Under the pieces are notes generated by a model. The model did no database searches. It was not told the origin of the DNA and was given only the letters and a program-made list of their open reading frames with translations. Below, piece by piece: positions 7,759 through 15,807 of a stretch of DNA of 64,000 nucleotides. The stretch is from Mycolicibacterium sphagni (lineage in GTDB: Bacteria; Actinomycetota; Actinomycetes; Mycobacteriales; Mycobacteriaceae): assembly GCF_002250655.1 (NCBI RefSeq), contig NZ_NOZR01000023.1, forward strand, positions 45,904 through 109,903. Direction: 5' to 3'. Each line of letters opens with the position of its first letter. The stretch's first letter is position 1. Both the position numbers and the translations under genes were made by a program.

Positions 7759-8949
7759 TCACAGTCGTTCGATCACCGTGGCATTGGCCATTCCGCCGGC
7801 CTCGCACATCGACTGCAGCCCGTACCGCCCACCGGAGCTCTCCAGCGCGTTGAGCATGGTCGTCAACAGCCGAGCGCCGGATGCACCGAGCGGGTGGCCA
7901 AGGGCGATCGCCCCGCCCCGCGGGTTGAGCTTGTCCGGGTCGGCGCCGAAGTGCTGTGCCCAGGCCATGGGCACCGGCGCGAACGCCTCGTTGATCTCGT
8001 AGTGATCGATGTCGTCGATCGTCAAGCCGGTACGGCGGAGCACCTTCTCGGTTGCCGGCAGGGGACCGGTCAGCATCATCAGTGGGTCGTCTCCGGCTAG
8101 CCCGAAGCCACAGAACCGCGCCCGGGGAACCAGCCCGAGCCGCTCGGCGGTGTCGTCGGACATGATGAGTACCGCCGCCGCGCCGTCGGCCAGCTGGGAC
8201 GAGTTACCAGCCGTTATCGACCATTCCGTAATATCTGGGAAGCGGGTGGCCATGTCCTCGGTGTAGAACGAGGACTTCAGGGCGCCGAGGCGGTCGACCG
8301 TGGTGGCGGCCCGGATCGTCTCGTCGATGGTCACCAGACCCTCTGGCGTGGTGATACCGACGATCTCGGCGCTGAAATCGGCTGCCGCGGCATTGCGGTG
8401 CGACCGGGCCGAGAATTCGTCGAGTGCCTCGCGGTCCAGCTTCCAGCGCGCCGCGATTAGTTCGGCCGAAACACCCTGTGGGATAAGCCCGGGAGCGTAC
8501 CGATTGGCGACCGATGGGCCGTAGGGGTCCATGCCGATGCGGGCGGTGAACATCGGGATCCGGCTCATCGACTCCACCCCGGCCGCGATCACGATGTCGC
8601 AGGCGCCTGCGATCACTGCCTGAGCGGCGAAGTCGGCCGCTTGCTGGCTCGACCCGCACGCCCGGTGGACTGCGACCGATGGCACCGTCTCGGGCAACCC
8701 GGCCGCTAGCCAGGCCCACCGGCCGATCGGGCCGGACTGCTCGCCGACCTGACTGACGCACCCGGCGATGACATCGTCGACGGTTGCCGGATCGAGCCCG
8801 GTCCGCTCGATCAGCGCCCCGATGACCTGCCCGAGCAGCTCGACCGGGTGAACCCCGGACAGTGAGCCGCCGGGCTTACTGTCTTTGGGCGCCTTGCCTT
8901 TCCCGATCGGGGAGCGGACGGCGTCGATGATGACGGCCTGTCGGGTCAT
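7759..8949 (-). CDS. Thiolase (acetyl-CoA acyltransferase)
   Basis: This 396-residue protein is the full length of a type II thiolase. Catalytic features are visible: the nucleophilic Cys in HRACGSSQQA (about residue 98), the His in GHPLGASGAR (about residue 347), the NEAFAPVP loop, and the second Cys in MCEAGGMANA near the C-terminus. The enzyme cleaves 3-ketoacyl-CoA with CoA in the last step of beta-oxidation, or runs in reverse. The ATG at 8949 has GGAGAAAC a few bases upstream. The next gene in the same direction is the SnoaL-like gene 30 bases upstream, so the two are probably cotranscribed. Confidence 0.93.
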   Translation of the reverse strand: MTRQAVIIDAVRSPIGKGKAPKDSKPGGSLSGVHPVELLGQVIGALIERTGLDPATVDDVIAGCVSQVGEQSGPIGRWAWLAAGLPETVPSVAVHRACGSSQQAADFAAQAVIAGACDIVIAAGVESMSRIPMFTARIGMDPYGPSVANRYAPGLIPQGVSAELIAARWKLDREALDEFSARSHRNAAAADFSAEIVGITTPEGLVTIDETIRAATTVDRLGALKSSFYTEDMATRFPDITEWSITAGNSSQLADGAAAVLIMSDDTAERLGLVPRARFCGFGLAGDDPLMMLTGPLPATEKVLRRTGLTIDDIDHYEINEAFAPVPMAWAQHFGADPDKLNPRGGAIALGHPLGASGARLLTTMLNALESSGGRYGLQSMCEAGGMANATVIERL

Positions 8950-8978
8950 GGTTTCTCCTTCGGATCAATGCGGTCAAG

Positions 8979-9405
8979 TCAGGCGTGCTGCGGGGTCGAG
9001 ATCGCACCGGTATCCCAATGGAACGCTCGGATCTCCGGTACCAGACCGTCGAAGAACCGCCACAGCTCCAACGCTTGATTGGGCACAGGGGCGGTACTTC
9101 CCGGGTTGCAGCCAGTCGAAGGTGATCCGGGCGACCACCTCGTCGCCGTCCCCTATCGCGCTGACCAGCTCGAGGTTCCTGGTGCCCGCCGGCGCATCGG
9201 TATTAGCCGACGCGGAGAACACCGCACGCCGCCGCCGGGCGCCCTCTACCCGGCCACCGTGCGGCAGTGACGGAGGCCATTCCACCACGGCGTTCTCGAC
9301 AAATCGGGTCTCGATGTTGTGCACGATCGTTTCGGTATCGGCAGCAGAGAGTGCGCTGTAGAAATCCGCGACGAGCTGGTGCGGGTTGGCCGCTGGTTCA
9401 GGCAT
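8979..9405 (-). pseudogene. SnoaL-like (NTF2-fold) protein with a frameshift
   Basis: From ATG 9405 the frame encodes a SnoaL/NTF2-like domain (LVADFYSALSAADTETIV, WPPSLPHGG). After FDWLQPG, near 9103, the reading frame changes. The original frame continues with low-quality sequence to a stop at 8974. The neighbouring frame gives the expected SnoaL ending, VPNQALELWRFFDGLVPEIR to a stop at 8979. One base inserted or lost in the CCCGGGA run accounts for this. The family includes ketosteroid-isomerase-like folds and polyketide cyclases. Either the gene is inactivated or the base is an assembly error. Confidence 0.65.
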
Positions 9406-9444
9406 ATTCCCTCGGGCTCGTGGCGATATAATTTTAGAAATTTA

Positions 9445-9452
9445 TCGTCTCA
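9445..9452 (-). promoter_or_regulatory. TGAGACGA motif upstream of the SnoaL-like gene
   Basis: TCGTCTCA on the plus strand is TGAGACGA on the minus strand. It sits in an AT-rich patch 40 bases before the ATG at 9405. The same octamer occurs upstream of the SDR at 10073 and the mce operon, and a near copy lies at 13305. It is a candidate shared operator or promoter element. Confidence 0.3.
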
Positions 9453-9474
9453 CTATTTAAAGGTCAAGCCGGGT

Positions 9475-9939
9475 TCAGTCGAGCCGAACGGCAGAGGAGC
9501 CCCCGGCGACCATCGTGCCCTGGCTGGTCGCGCACCGATTGCCGGTGGCGTCCTCAACCACCACTTCGATGAACTTCATCCGCCTGCCGCCGCCAAGGGG
9601 GCTCGCCCGAAACAGCAGTGGGGCCAGTGCTGGCCGGTGGAACTGGATGTGAAGGGAGCCGGTGGCCGGGAGTTGGCCGGGATCGCTGATCCGCATGGCC
9701 ATCGCGGCCATCGCCTGATCGGCCGCCGCGACGACGATGCCGCCGTTGACCGCGCCGTTGGGGTTGGGCGTCAAGGTTGGTCGCGCCATGCGAAAGCGGG
9801 CGACGTCGCGGGTGAACTCCTCGCACTGCAGGCCGAGATCCCCGCAGAACGGCAACGCGTTTGCCCAGGACAGCCAATGCTTATCGGTGTCGCCAGTGGG
9901 TAGCCACCAGGGTTCGGGGTGCTCGGCGCGTCTGGGCAT
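9475..9939 (-). CDS. PaaI/YbgC-type hotdog-fold thioesterase
   Basis: This 154-residue protein has the hotdog-fold signature. The central helix follows NGAVNGGIVVAAADQAMAAM near residues 62-81, and strands such as SLHIQFHRPA follow it. Family members hydrolyse acyl-CoA or phenylacyl-CoA thioesters in the cytosol. It lies in the same direction as the SnoaL-like and thiolase genes, 70 bases further upstream, so it could belong to one transcript, but the AT-rich promoter-like patch at 9425-9465 separates them. The ATG at 9939 is the only well-placed start. Confidence 0.82.
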   Translation of the reverse strand: MPRRAEHPEPWWLPTGDTDKHWLSWANALPFCGDLGLQCEEFTRDVARFRMARPTLTPNPNGAVNGGIVVAAADQAMAAMAMRISDPGQLPATGSLHIQFHRPALAPLLFRASPLGGGRRMKFIEVVVEDATGNRCATSQGTMVAGGSSAVRLD

Positions 9940-10025
9940 GTCCTCAGGTTAGCGGTCGGGATAACGATCGTTGTCACGATAGATAGCTTGTGAGCGTTGA
10001 CACATACCGCACGAACAGGTAATTA

Positions 10026-10033
10026 TGAGACGA
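10026..10033 (+). promoter_or_regulatory. TGAGACGA motif upstream of the truncated SDR
   Basis: TGAGACGA lies 40 bases upstream of the ATG at 10073, again in an AT-rich context, at the same spacing as the copy at 9445. Conserved spacing to the start codon supports a regulatory role, but no regulator is known. Confidence 0.3.
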
Positions 10034-10072
10034 AACGACTTAAAAAATAGGCCGCGCGAAGGAGATCAGGTC

Positions 10073-10525
10073 ATGGGGCTGGCCGAGGGAAAGGCCGCAT
10101 TCATTTCAGGGGTGGTACGTGGGCAGGGACGTTCCCACGCCATACGCCTCGCCGAAGAGGGTGCCGACATCATTGGGTTCGATATTTGTGCTGACGACGA
10201 CGCCGTCGAATACCCGCTGGCGACCCCGGCCGATCTCAGCGAGACCAGAGCGCTGATCGAAAATTTGGGCCGCACAGCGTCCTTGGAAATCGCCGACGGC
10301 CGTGAGTATGACGTGGTCAAGAGCGTCGCCGCCTCCGGTGTCGCACGGTTCGTGCAGGAATATCCCGACGTAGCGGCCATCATGCAGAATCCGTTCCCGC
10401 TGCCCAACGGGCTGCTGGAGCCCGAGGGCGTGACCAACTCAATCCTGCACTTGGTCTCCGATGCGGGCCAGTTCATCACCGGAACCGAGTTCCGCGTCGC
10501 CGCCGGGTTCTCCAGCCGGGCCTGA
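10073..10525 (+). pseudogene. Mycofactocin-type SDR with catalytic core deleted in frame
   Basis: The N-terminus (GKAAFISGVVRGQGRSHAIR, LAEEGADIIGFDICADD, YPLATPADLSETRALIENLGR) matches mycofactocin-associated SDRs, which are about 270-280 residues. After about residue 95 the sequence jumps to the C-terminal part (ARF, then AAIMQNPFPLPNGLLEPEG, DAGQFITGTEFRVAAG). The total is only 150 residues. The missing middle should carry the NAG motif and the catalytic Ser, Tyr and Lys. The frame is open and has a good RBS (AAGGAGAT) before ATG 10073, so a protein may be made, but it cannot be a working dehydrogenase. Confidence 0.75.
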
Positions 10526-10541
10526 GTACCAACACGATTTG

Positions 10542-10573
10542 CGCCGATCCGGTAAAACACTGCCGGATCGGCG
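10542..10573 (+). terminator. Hairpin terminator after the truncated SDR
   Basis: CGCCGATCCGG (10542-10552) and CCGGATCGGCG (10563-10573) form a perfect 11-bp stem with a 10-base A-rich loop, 16 bases after the stop. There is no U tract, as is common in mycobacteria. Confidence 0.6.
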
Positions 10574-10618
10574 TGTCGTTGGCGGGCGACTCAATCACAA
10601 TGAAACGAAAGGCATTAC

Positions 10619-11383
10619 ATGAACATTGACGGCGCATCTGCAGTCGTAACGGGCGGGGCATCGGGCTTAGGCCTGGCTACCGTCAAACGACTGCTCGACC
10701 ATGGTGCACATGTCGTGATTGCGGACCTGCCCACGTCGGCGGGGGAGTCCATAGCCGCTGAGCTCGGGCTGCGCGCGCAGTTCGCTGCCACAGACGTCCG
10801 CAGCGCGGACGAGGTCAGCGCGGCGCTGGACCTCGCCGCCCAGGCGGGACCAATTCGTGCGGTCGTGCACTGCGCCGGTCGGGGTGGGCCAGTCCGAGTC
10901 GTCGACAAGAACGGCGAACCCGGTTCGCTCGAGCTCTACACCGAGATCGTGACAACGAACCTGATCGGGTCGTTCAACGTGCTTCGGCTTGGGGCTGCAC
11001 GGATGGTGGGCAACGAACCCCTGGACGGTGACCGCGGGGTCGTGATACTCACCGCATCGGTGGCAGCGTTCGAAGGCCAGATCGGCCAGACTCCCTACGC
11101 CTCGTCGAAGGCCGGCGTGGTCGGAATGACCATCGTTGCGGCACGTGACTTGGCGGGCAAGCAGATTCGAGTGAACACCATCGCCCCGGGTACTTTCGAC
11201 ACCCCCTTATTGGCCCGATTGTCCGAAGAGGTGCGGTCCTCGCTCGCCGCGACCGTCCCGCACCCCAGCAGGCTCGGCGATCCCGCTGAGTACGCGCACC
11301 TGGCATTGGCTATCATCGAGAACGGCATGCTCAACGGTGAGACCATCCGGCTGGATGGGGCGATCCGGATGGCGCCCCGATGA
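10619..11383 (+). CDS. SDR, 3-hydroxyacyl-CoA dehydrogenase type (HSD17B10-like)
   Basis: This 254-residue classical SDR has the cofactor site VVTGGASGLGLATVKRLL at residues 9-26, an Asp after the second strand (IADLP) favouring NAD, and NAG-equivalent VHCAGRGG. The catalytic Ser is in LTASVAAFEGQ and the YASSK motif follows. The pattern LDGAIRM.P at the end is typical of the type II 3-hydroxyacyl-CoA dehydrogenase group, which oxidises 3-hydroxyacyl-CoA or hydroxysteroids. It overlaps the enoyl-CoA hydratase gene by 4 bases, so the pair likely performs consecutive beta-oxidation steps. The SDR at 48480-49241 is a close homologue of the same subtype. Confidence 0.9.
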   Translation: MNIDGASAVVTGGASGLGLATVKRLLDHGAHVVIADLPTSAGESIAAELGLRAQFAATDVRSADEVSAALDLAAQAGPIRAVVHCAGRGGPVRVVDKNGEPGSLELYTEIVTTNLIGSFNVLRLGAARMVGNEPLDGDRGVVILTASVAAFEGQIGQTPYASSKAGVVGMTIVAARDLAGKQIRVNTIAPGTFDTPLLARLSEEVRSSLAATVPHPSRLGDPAEYAHLALAIIENGMLNGETIRLDGAIRMAPR

Positions 11384-12141
11384 ATGTCGAGATCGCCATC
11401 GTCGACAAGGTCGGCGTTCTGGCGATCAATCGGCCCGCTGTGCGCAATGCGATCGACCTCCCCACGGCCGAGGAAATCGCCGCCGCCCTCGATGATTTCG
11501 AAGCCCGGTCGGAGATCCGGGCGATCGTCATAACCGGGCGCGGCGGCTTCTTCAGTGCAGGGATGGACCTCAAGGCGCTGACCGCGACCAACCAGCGGCC
11601 CATCACGGCCTCCCGGGGTGCCTTCGGGGTGGTCGAGCGGCCGCCGGCCAAACCGATGATCGCCGCAGTCGAGGGGGCCGCGCTTGGGGGAGGCCTGGAG
11701 ATCGCCCTGGCGGCCGACGTCATCGTCATTGCCGAGAACGCCAGGCTTGGCCTGCCAGAGGTAGCCCGGGGGTTGGTCGCAACGGCCGGTGGCGTATTGC
11801 GGCTGCCGAACAGAGTGCCGCGGGCGGTGGCGCTGGAGATGATCATGACGGGTGTGCCGATCTCGGCCCAGCGTGCCTATGAGGTCGGGTTGGTCAACCA
11901 CGTCGTATCCGAGGGCAGTGTATTGACCAGTGCCGTCGAGCTCGCTCAAACGATTGCCGCCAATGCGCCGATGGCTGTGCGCGCCGCCAAGGCGGTGGCG
12001 CTCAATGCCGTTCACTGGAGTGGCTCCGATGGGTTCATGCTGCAGCGTCGGTACACCGATCCGGTGCGCGAATCGGCTGACGCGGCTGAGGGCGCCCGGG
12101 CGTTCGTGGAGAAGCGTCCGCCCGTCTGGCAGGATGCCTGA
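11380..12141 (+). CDS. Enoyl-CoA hydratase/isomerase (crotonase family)
   Basis: This 253-residue crotonase-fold protein has the oxyanion-hole segments GRGGFFSAGMDLKAL near residue 60 and VEGAALGGGLEIALAADVIV near residue 100. A Glu in ARLGLPEVARG occupies a catalytic position. It hydrates trans-2-enoyl-CoA or isomerises it. Its ATG overlaps the SDR stop (ATGA), indicating translational coupling with the dehydrogenase that would use its product. The product ends about 70 bases before the TetR gene at 12210. Confidence 0.92.
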   Translation: MNVEIAIVDKVGVLAINRPAVRNAIDLPTAEEIAAALDDFEARSEIRAIVITGRGGFFSAGMDLKALTATNQRPITASRGAFGVVERPPAKPMIAAVEGAALGGGLEIALAADVIVIAENARLGLPEVARGLVATAGGVLRLPNRVPRAVALEMIMTGVPISAQRAYEVGLVNHVVSEGSVLTSAVELAQTIAANAPMAVRAAKAVALNAVHWSGSDGFMLQRRYTDPVRESADAAEGARAFVEKRPPVWQDA

Positions 12142-12209
12142 GCGTACGGCGGCAATGCGTCATCTATTCTGCGTCCAGGAGTCTCCGATTAGATGCAGGA
12201 GGTCCAACC

Positions 12210-12833
12210 ATGTCGGGGCAACACTCTGAGGACACGCCTACGCATAATCCGCGCCCCCGGGGCCGGCCCCGCACAGTGATCGACCTCGATGCGGTGGCCG
12301 ACGCGGTCGCGGAACTGGTCATCGACGGGGGCGAGAACGCGATCTCGATTGTCGGCGCGGCGGAACGACTCGATATCTCGCGGGCCACCCTGTACCGTCT
12401 TGTGCCGACCAAAGAGGATCTGGTCGGAATCATGTTCGAACGGGCTACGCGGCAGCAGACCGAGGTCCTGTCTGAGGTCGTCGAATCCGGAATCCCCGTG
12501 CGGGACAGGCTGATCCGCCTCATTCGCATGCAGGTCGAGACCGCCATCAGGCTGCGCGGCTACATGCCCATCTTCTTCGGCAGCGACGGCCTGCCCGCGG
12601 ACGTCTTCCAGCGCTGGCATGCGTGGAGCCGGGAATTCGAAGCGACGTGGCACGACTGCGTCGAAGACGCGATGGCCGAGGGAGTGCTCGAACAGGCGGA
12701 CGTGGGGACAACCACCCGGCTGGTGCTCGGGATGTGTCTGTGGGTGTCGCGCTGGTACCGTGCCGAGGACGGCATCGGGACCGAACACATTGCGCGGGTT
12801 GCGTTATCGCTGATCCTGCCCGAGGGTTCCTGA
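12210..12833 (+). CDS. TetR-family regulator (paralogue of the one at 3379)
   Basis: This 207-residue protein has a charged leader (PRPRGRPRTVID), the helix-turn-helix IVGAAERLDISRATLYRLVP and a helical effector domain. It shares extended identity with the regulator at 3379-4005, including SRATLYR, GYMPIFFG, LPADVFQRW and WVSRWYR. It follows the SDR-hydratase pair in the same direction and precedes a decayed enoyl-CoA hydratase, so those genes are its likely targets. The ATG at 12210 has AGGAGG about 10 bases upstream. Confidence 0.9.
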   Translation: MSGQHSEDTPTHNPRPRGRPRTVIDLDAVADAVAELVIDGGENAISIVGAAERLDISRATLYRLVPTKEDLVGIMFERATRQQTEVLSEVVESGIPVRDRLIRLIRMQVETAIRLRGYMPIFFGSDGLPADVFQRWHAWSREFEATWHDCVEDAMAEGVLEQADVGTTTRLVLGMCLWVSRWYRAEDGIGTEHIARVALSLILPEGS

Positions 12834-12912
12834 CGGAACGACCGGATTGACCGTTCTAACACCCATGATTCGTATTTGCGACCAATAAACCCAAAATAGT
12901 TTGGGGGTGCTA

Positions 12913-13150
12913 ATGACTACCGATCTCGGTATTGAAGCGCTGTCGGATGGCGTCGGCCTGTTGGAGATCCGGCGGCCCGCCCAACAACTATTCCGACGCC
13001 GACCTCAGCGAGGCGATCGCAGATCTTCATCACCGCTGGTGACTTCGACTGCCCTGGCCGAGAATTCGCGAGCGCCTCGTCAAGGTCCTCTTCTTCGGCG
13101 AGGCCCACGGATCGATCTGCTCCTGGAATTCTTCGCAGCATTGGACCATG
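12913..13150 (+). pseudogene. Enoyl-CoA hydratase remnant, frameshifted
   Basis: From ATG 12913 the sequence reads TTDLGIEALSDGVGLLEIRR, a crotonase-family start. An indel near 12980 shifts the frame; the other frame continues PNNYSDADLSEAIADLHHRW, the normal family sequence. Further on, LVKVLFFGEAHGSI around 13080 resembles the next strand in yet another context. No full domain remains. Together with the one at 7370 this makes two decayed hydratases within 6 kb. Confidence 0.6.
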
Positions 13151-13304
13151 GCCATCTCTATCAACTGACCGCGGCTGGATACGGTGCAATACATACCTCG
13201 GGTCAATATAGCGACAGTATGCACTGACATCAATAACTAAACGAAAGCGTTGGTTGCGATACTCGCACTCTATTTCTCCTGTTCAAGCTCATAAAAGCTA
13301 TATA

Positions 13305-13312
13305 CGAGACGA
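13305..13312 (+). promoter_or_regulatory. Near copy of the TGAGACGA motif
   Basis: CGAGACGA in the AT-rich 190-base gap between the hydratase remnant and the TetR stop at 13344. It differs by one base from the octamer at 9445, 10026 and 25210. No gene starts just downstream of it, which weakens a promoter reading. Confidence 0.15.
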
Positions 13313-13343
13313 ATGAGCTGATAAATTGGGGCTGCGCTGCCGA

Positions 13344-13976
13344 TCAGGAATGCCGGTGAGCGATGCCGTCGACGATCAGTCGCGCCATCTCGCGGACCAT
13401 CCGGGTCCGCCCAGGAGTACGCCGGTTCGCCGGATATGCCCAGTCGCCCAAAAGCACTGAGCCGATGATCATGCTGGCGACCGCCCCGATGGTGGCTGGC
13501 GGGTCGACGTAGACCAGCTCCTTGGCCCGCGCGATGTCGACCCCGACGTCGAGCACGGCACAGAAACCCTCCCGGAACTGGGCGCTGATCGCGACCGCGG
13601 ATTGGTGGAGTGTCGACTGCGGGTCGGAACGCGCGACCATCAGCTCGCGGAGGATCCTGCGGTCCTCCCACACCAGCGTGTACAGGCCGTCCACGAGGTT
13701 CTCGGCGAGTTCCTCGAGGGTGATCTCGGTAGGCATGTCGGCCCATGACCGCGTCCACTCGTCCACGACCTCGTTGAACGGCTCGAGGATGCTGGCTTCG
13801 AACAGCTCAACCTTGGAGCCGAAATGACGAAAGACCGTCGGCTCGGCGACGCGAGCCCGCGCACTGATCTCCCTCGTGGTGGTCGACTGGTAGCCCTGCT
13901 TGGTGAACAGGTCGTGCGCGGCCTTCAGCGTGCGGGCGCGAACGTTCCCGCCACTGTCGGAACGAGGGGCGACCAC
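13344..13976 (-). CDS. TetR-family regulator
   Basis: This 210-residue TetR protein has the DNA-binding helices TLKAAHDLFTKQGYQSTTTR, ISARARVAEPTVFRHFGSKVELFEASI at residues 15-65, then an all-helical effector domain. The start is taken as GTG 13976 because it gives a normal-length N-terminal arm; no strong RBS is visible. It resembles the regulator at 42189 in its helix-turn-helix and domain layout. The gene runs toward the decayed hydratase, and no intact gene is coupled to it. Confidence 0.88.
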   Translation of the reverse strand: MVAPRSDSGGNVRARTLKAAHDLFTKQGYQSTTTREISARARVAEPTVFRHFGSKVELFEASILEPFNEVVDEWTRSWADMPTEITLEELAENLVDGLYTLVWEDRRILRELMVARSDPQSTLHQSAVAISAQFREGFCAVLDVGVDIARAKELVYVDPPATIGAVASMIIGSVLLGDWAYPANRRTPGRTRMVREMARLIVDGIAHRHS

Positions 13977-14047
13977 GGCTCACACACTACTGAATGACCT
14001 GCTAGATTCCGGCGTCGGCTGTTTCCAGTCGCTAAACGGCAAGATTA

Positions 14048-14480
14048 TGGGCACCTCTTATCCCGCTACGGTCCCCGGTGGATATCCAGCAACGCCCGCG
14101 GGTGGCGGTTGGCGGGATGTCCCTCTCAGCTGGACGCTGGTTAAGGGCGCCCTTGCCATCGATCTCTGTCTGTTGTCCGTCACGGGCACGTTGTTGTGGG
14201 GTGCGCCGTTGGCCGCTGCGTTGCTGGGTCGCCGGCCCAACGATCGCGGCATTCCATGCTGGAATGGATCTGTTACAGCGTTATGGCCGTGTGCTATTCG
14301 ATCGTCTGGATCGTGTTCTCCGCTGGCGGGTTCTTCATTCGTGGCCGTAGGTCGCGTCGCGTCGCGGCATGGGTATGGCGCTTCGCCGGGCATCGACGTT
14401 ATCTTCGTTGCCCGGCGGCGGGGGTACCGTTCGCGTCTTGGACTCCTCCGCCAGGCCACTCAGGTTCTGGCGCAATGACA
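14048..14480 (+). pseudogene. Possible decayed membrane-protein gene
   Basis: From ATG 14048 the frame reads a Pro/Gly-rich start and GGGWRDVPLSW followed by a hydrophobic helix (LLSVTGTLLWGAPLAAALLG). Near 14250 a second hydrophobic segment (YSVMAVCYSIVWIVFSAGGF followed by FIRGRR) appears in another frame, and a third frame continues after 14369. The succession looks like one membrane protein broken by indels. I recognise no family. Confidence 0.25.
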
Positions 14481-14502
14481 TTCAGTATGCGCCAGCGTGG
14501 GT

Positions 14503-15129
14503 TCAGCTTGGTTGGCTGGCGTTCAATTTGGGTGACTGCCTGCCTGCGGCGACCGGCTGGCGGTTAGGCGCCAGCCACTCCAGACCGGACATCGCCATCC
14601 CCGTCAACAGGTTGTCGAGCGCGGACAACTTCAACGACTGCGTCGGCCAGAACGCGGTGGAGTCGATCAGACCGTGGGTCGCGTGCACGGCGCTGACCAG
14701 GAGATCGCGGGGGTTACCCGGGTAGCACGCGTCGAGGGTGTCGACCCAACGGTCGATATAGCGGTTGATGCGGTAGCGCAGCCGTGACCGGTACTTCTTG
14801 GGAATCGAATTGCGTTCCTTGGTCCAGACGCTCATCAATTCGCGCTCTTCTAATGCCCGTTGTACGTGCCCGCGGATGAGGTGTTCGAGTTCGTCGCGCG
14901 GATTGCCGAACTCGCCACCGGTCGACATCATTACCCGGTCGATGGCTTCATCGACCAAGGTGATCAGGATTTCGTCCTTGCCGCTGAAGTAACGGTAGAT
15001 AGCAGGTCCCGACATTCCTGCCCGTTCTCCGATCAGATCGACGCCGACGCCATCGAAGCCGCGTTCGTAGAACAGGTGCATAGCTGCCCGAAGGATCCGC
15101 TCGGAACGTTCGTTTCGGGTGATAGCCAC
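14503..15129 (-). CDS. TetR-family regulator
   Basis: The protein is 208 residues from GTG 15129. The helix-turn-helix is SERILRAAMHLFYERGFDGV followed by GERAGMSGPAIYRYFSGKDEIL. The effector domain contains RYRINRYIDRWVDTLDACYPG and VSAVHATHGLIDST, a pattern seen in mycobacterial regulators of acyl-CoA metabolism. I chose GTG 15129 because the region upstream in frame is Arg/Cys-rich and unlike a TetR arm. An earlier start at 15231 is possible. The stop lies in sequence downstream of the decayed membrane gene. Confidence 0.85.
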   Translation of the reverse strand: MAITRNERSERILRAAMHLFYERGFDGVGVDLIGERAGMSGPAIYRYFSGKDEILITLVDEAIDRVMMSTGGEFGNPRDELEHLIRGHVQRALEERELMSVWTKERNSIPKKYRSRLRYRINRYIDRWVDTLDACYPGNPRDLLVSAVHATHGLIDSTAFWPTQSLKLSALDNLLTGMAMSGLEWLAPNRQPVAAGRQSPKLNASQPS

Positions 15130-15807
15130 CCGGCAACGGTACCGCAGTCGGCAGGTCGGCAGCTGAGTCAGCACTACCGAAGCGCGCAGCGGCGCGCAAT
15201 CGTCACGATAGCGATGGGTTAAGCCTCTCACCTGGGGATCACATTCACTTCACTCATCGTTGCGAGATGCCTTCGGGCCTGACCGACGGGGGTTAGTCGA
15301 GCTATCTGGGACTGATCAGTGATATGGGCTGCGTAGTCAGCGATACGACACGTCCGCGGTGACGGACTGGTGCGCGCCGGCAAGGTTATCGACATCGATC
15401 CGGACGGTCACTGCATCTATCGTTCACTTCGGTGCTGTCCAACGGTGCCTGCTGCGATCAGCGATCGATATCGCATCACCGATCTCGCACGCGACAGTTC
15501 ACAATAATTGCGAGTGGTCGTTCACTGAGTGAGGCATCGCGGACCCGCTTAACGGGCTAGGCCCAGCTATATATGTCAATCTCGAATCCAATGGCGTCTG
15601 TGGACGGCGTGCCTCAGCGTTCAATATCGTTGGCGATCGTTTACATACTCTCCTTGCCCACTAGCATCGACGCCATCGGCGTTCCGTACGGGCTTCCCGA
15701 ATCATTCGACGAACAGGACAGCGCCATGAGCTACGCGATTCGGGACTCGGTGACCACCAATGGGCCGTTCGCACCATTTCGGTCCTGGGCACGCCTGCTA
15801 GCCCATG
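15130..15807. other. Intergenic stretch without a recognisable gene
   Basis: About 680 bases between the TetR gene and the end of the mce operon. It contains no open frame with recognisable protein features on either strand. At 15793-15822, GCCTGC and GCAGGC arms around the mceF stop could form a weak terminator hairpin. Nothing else is apparent. Confidence 0.4.
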
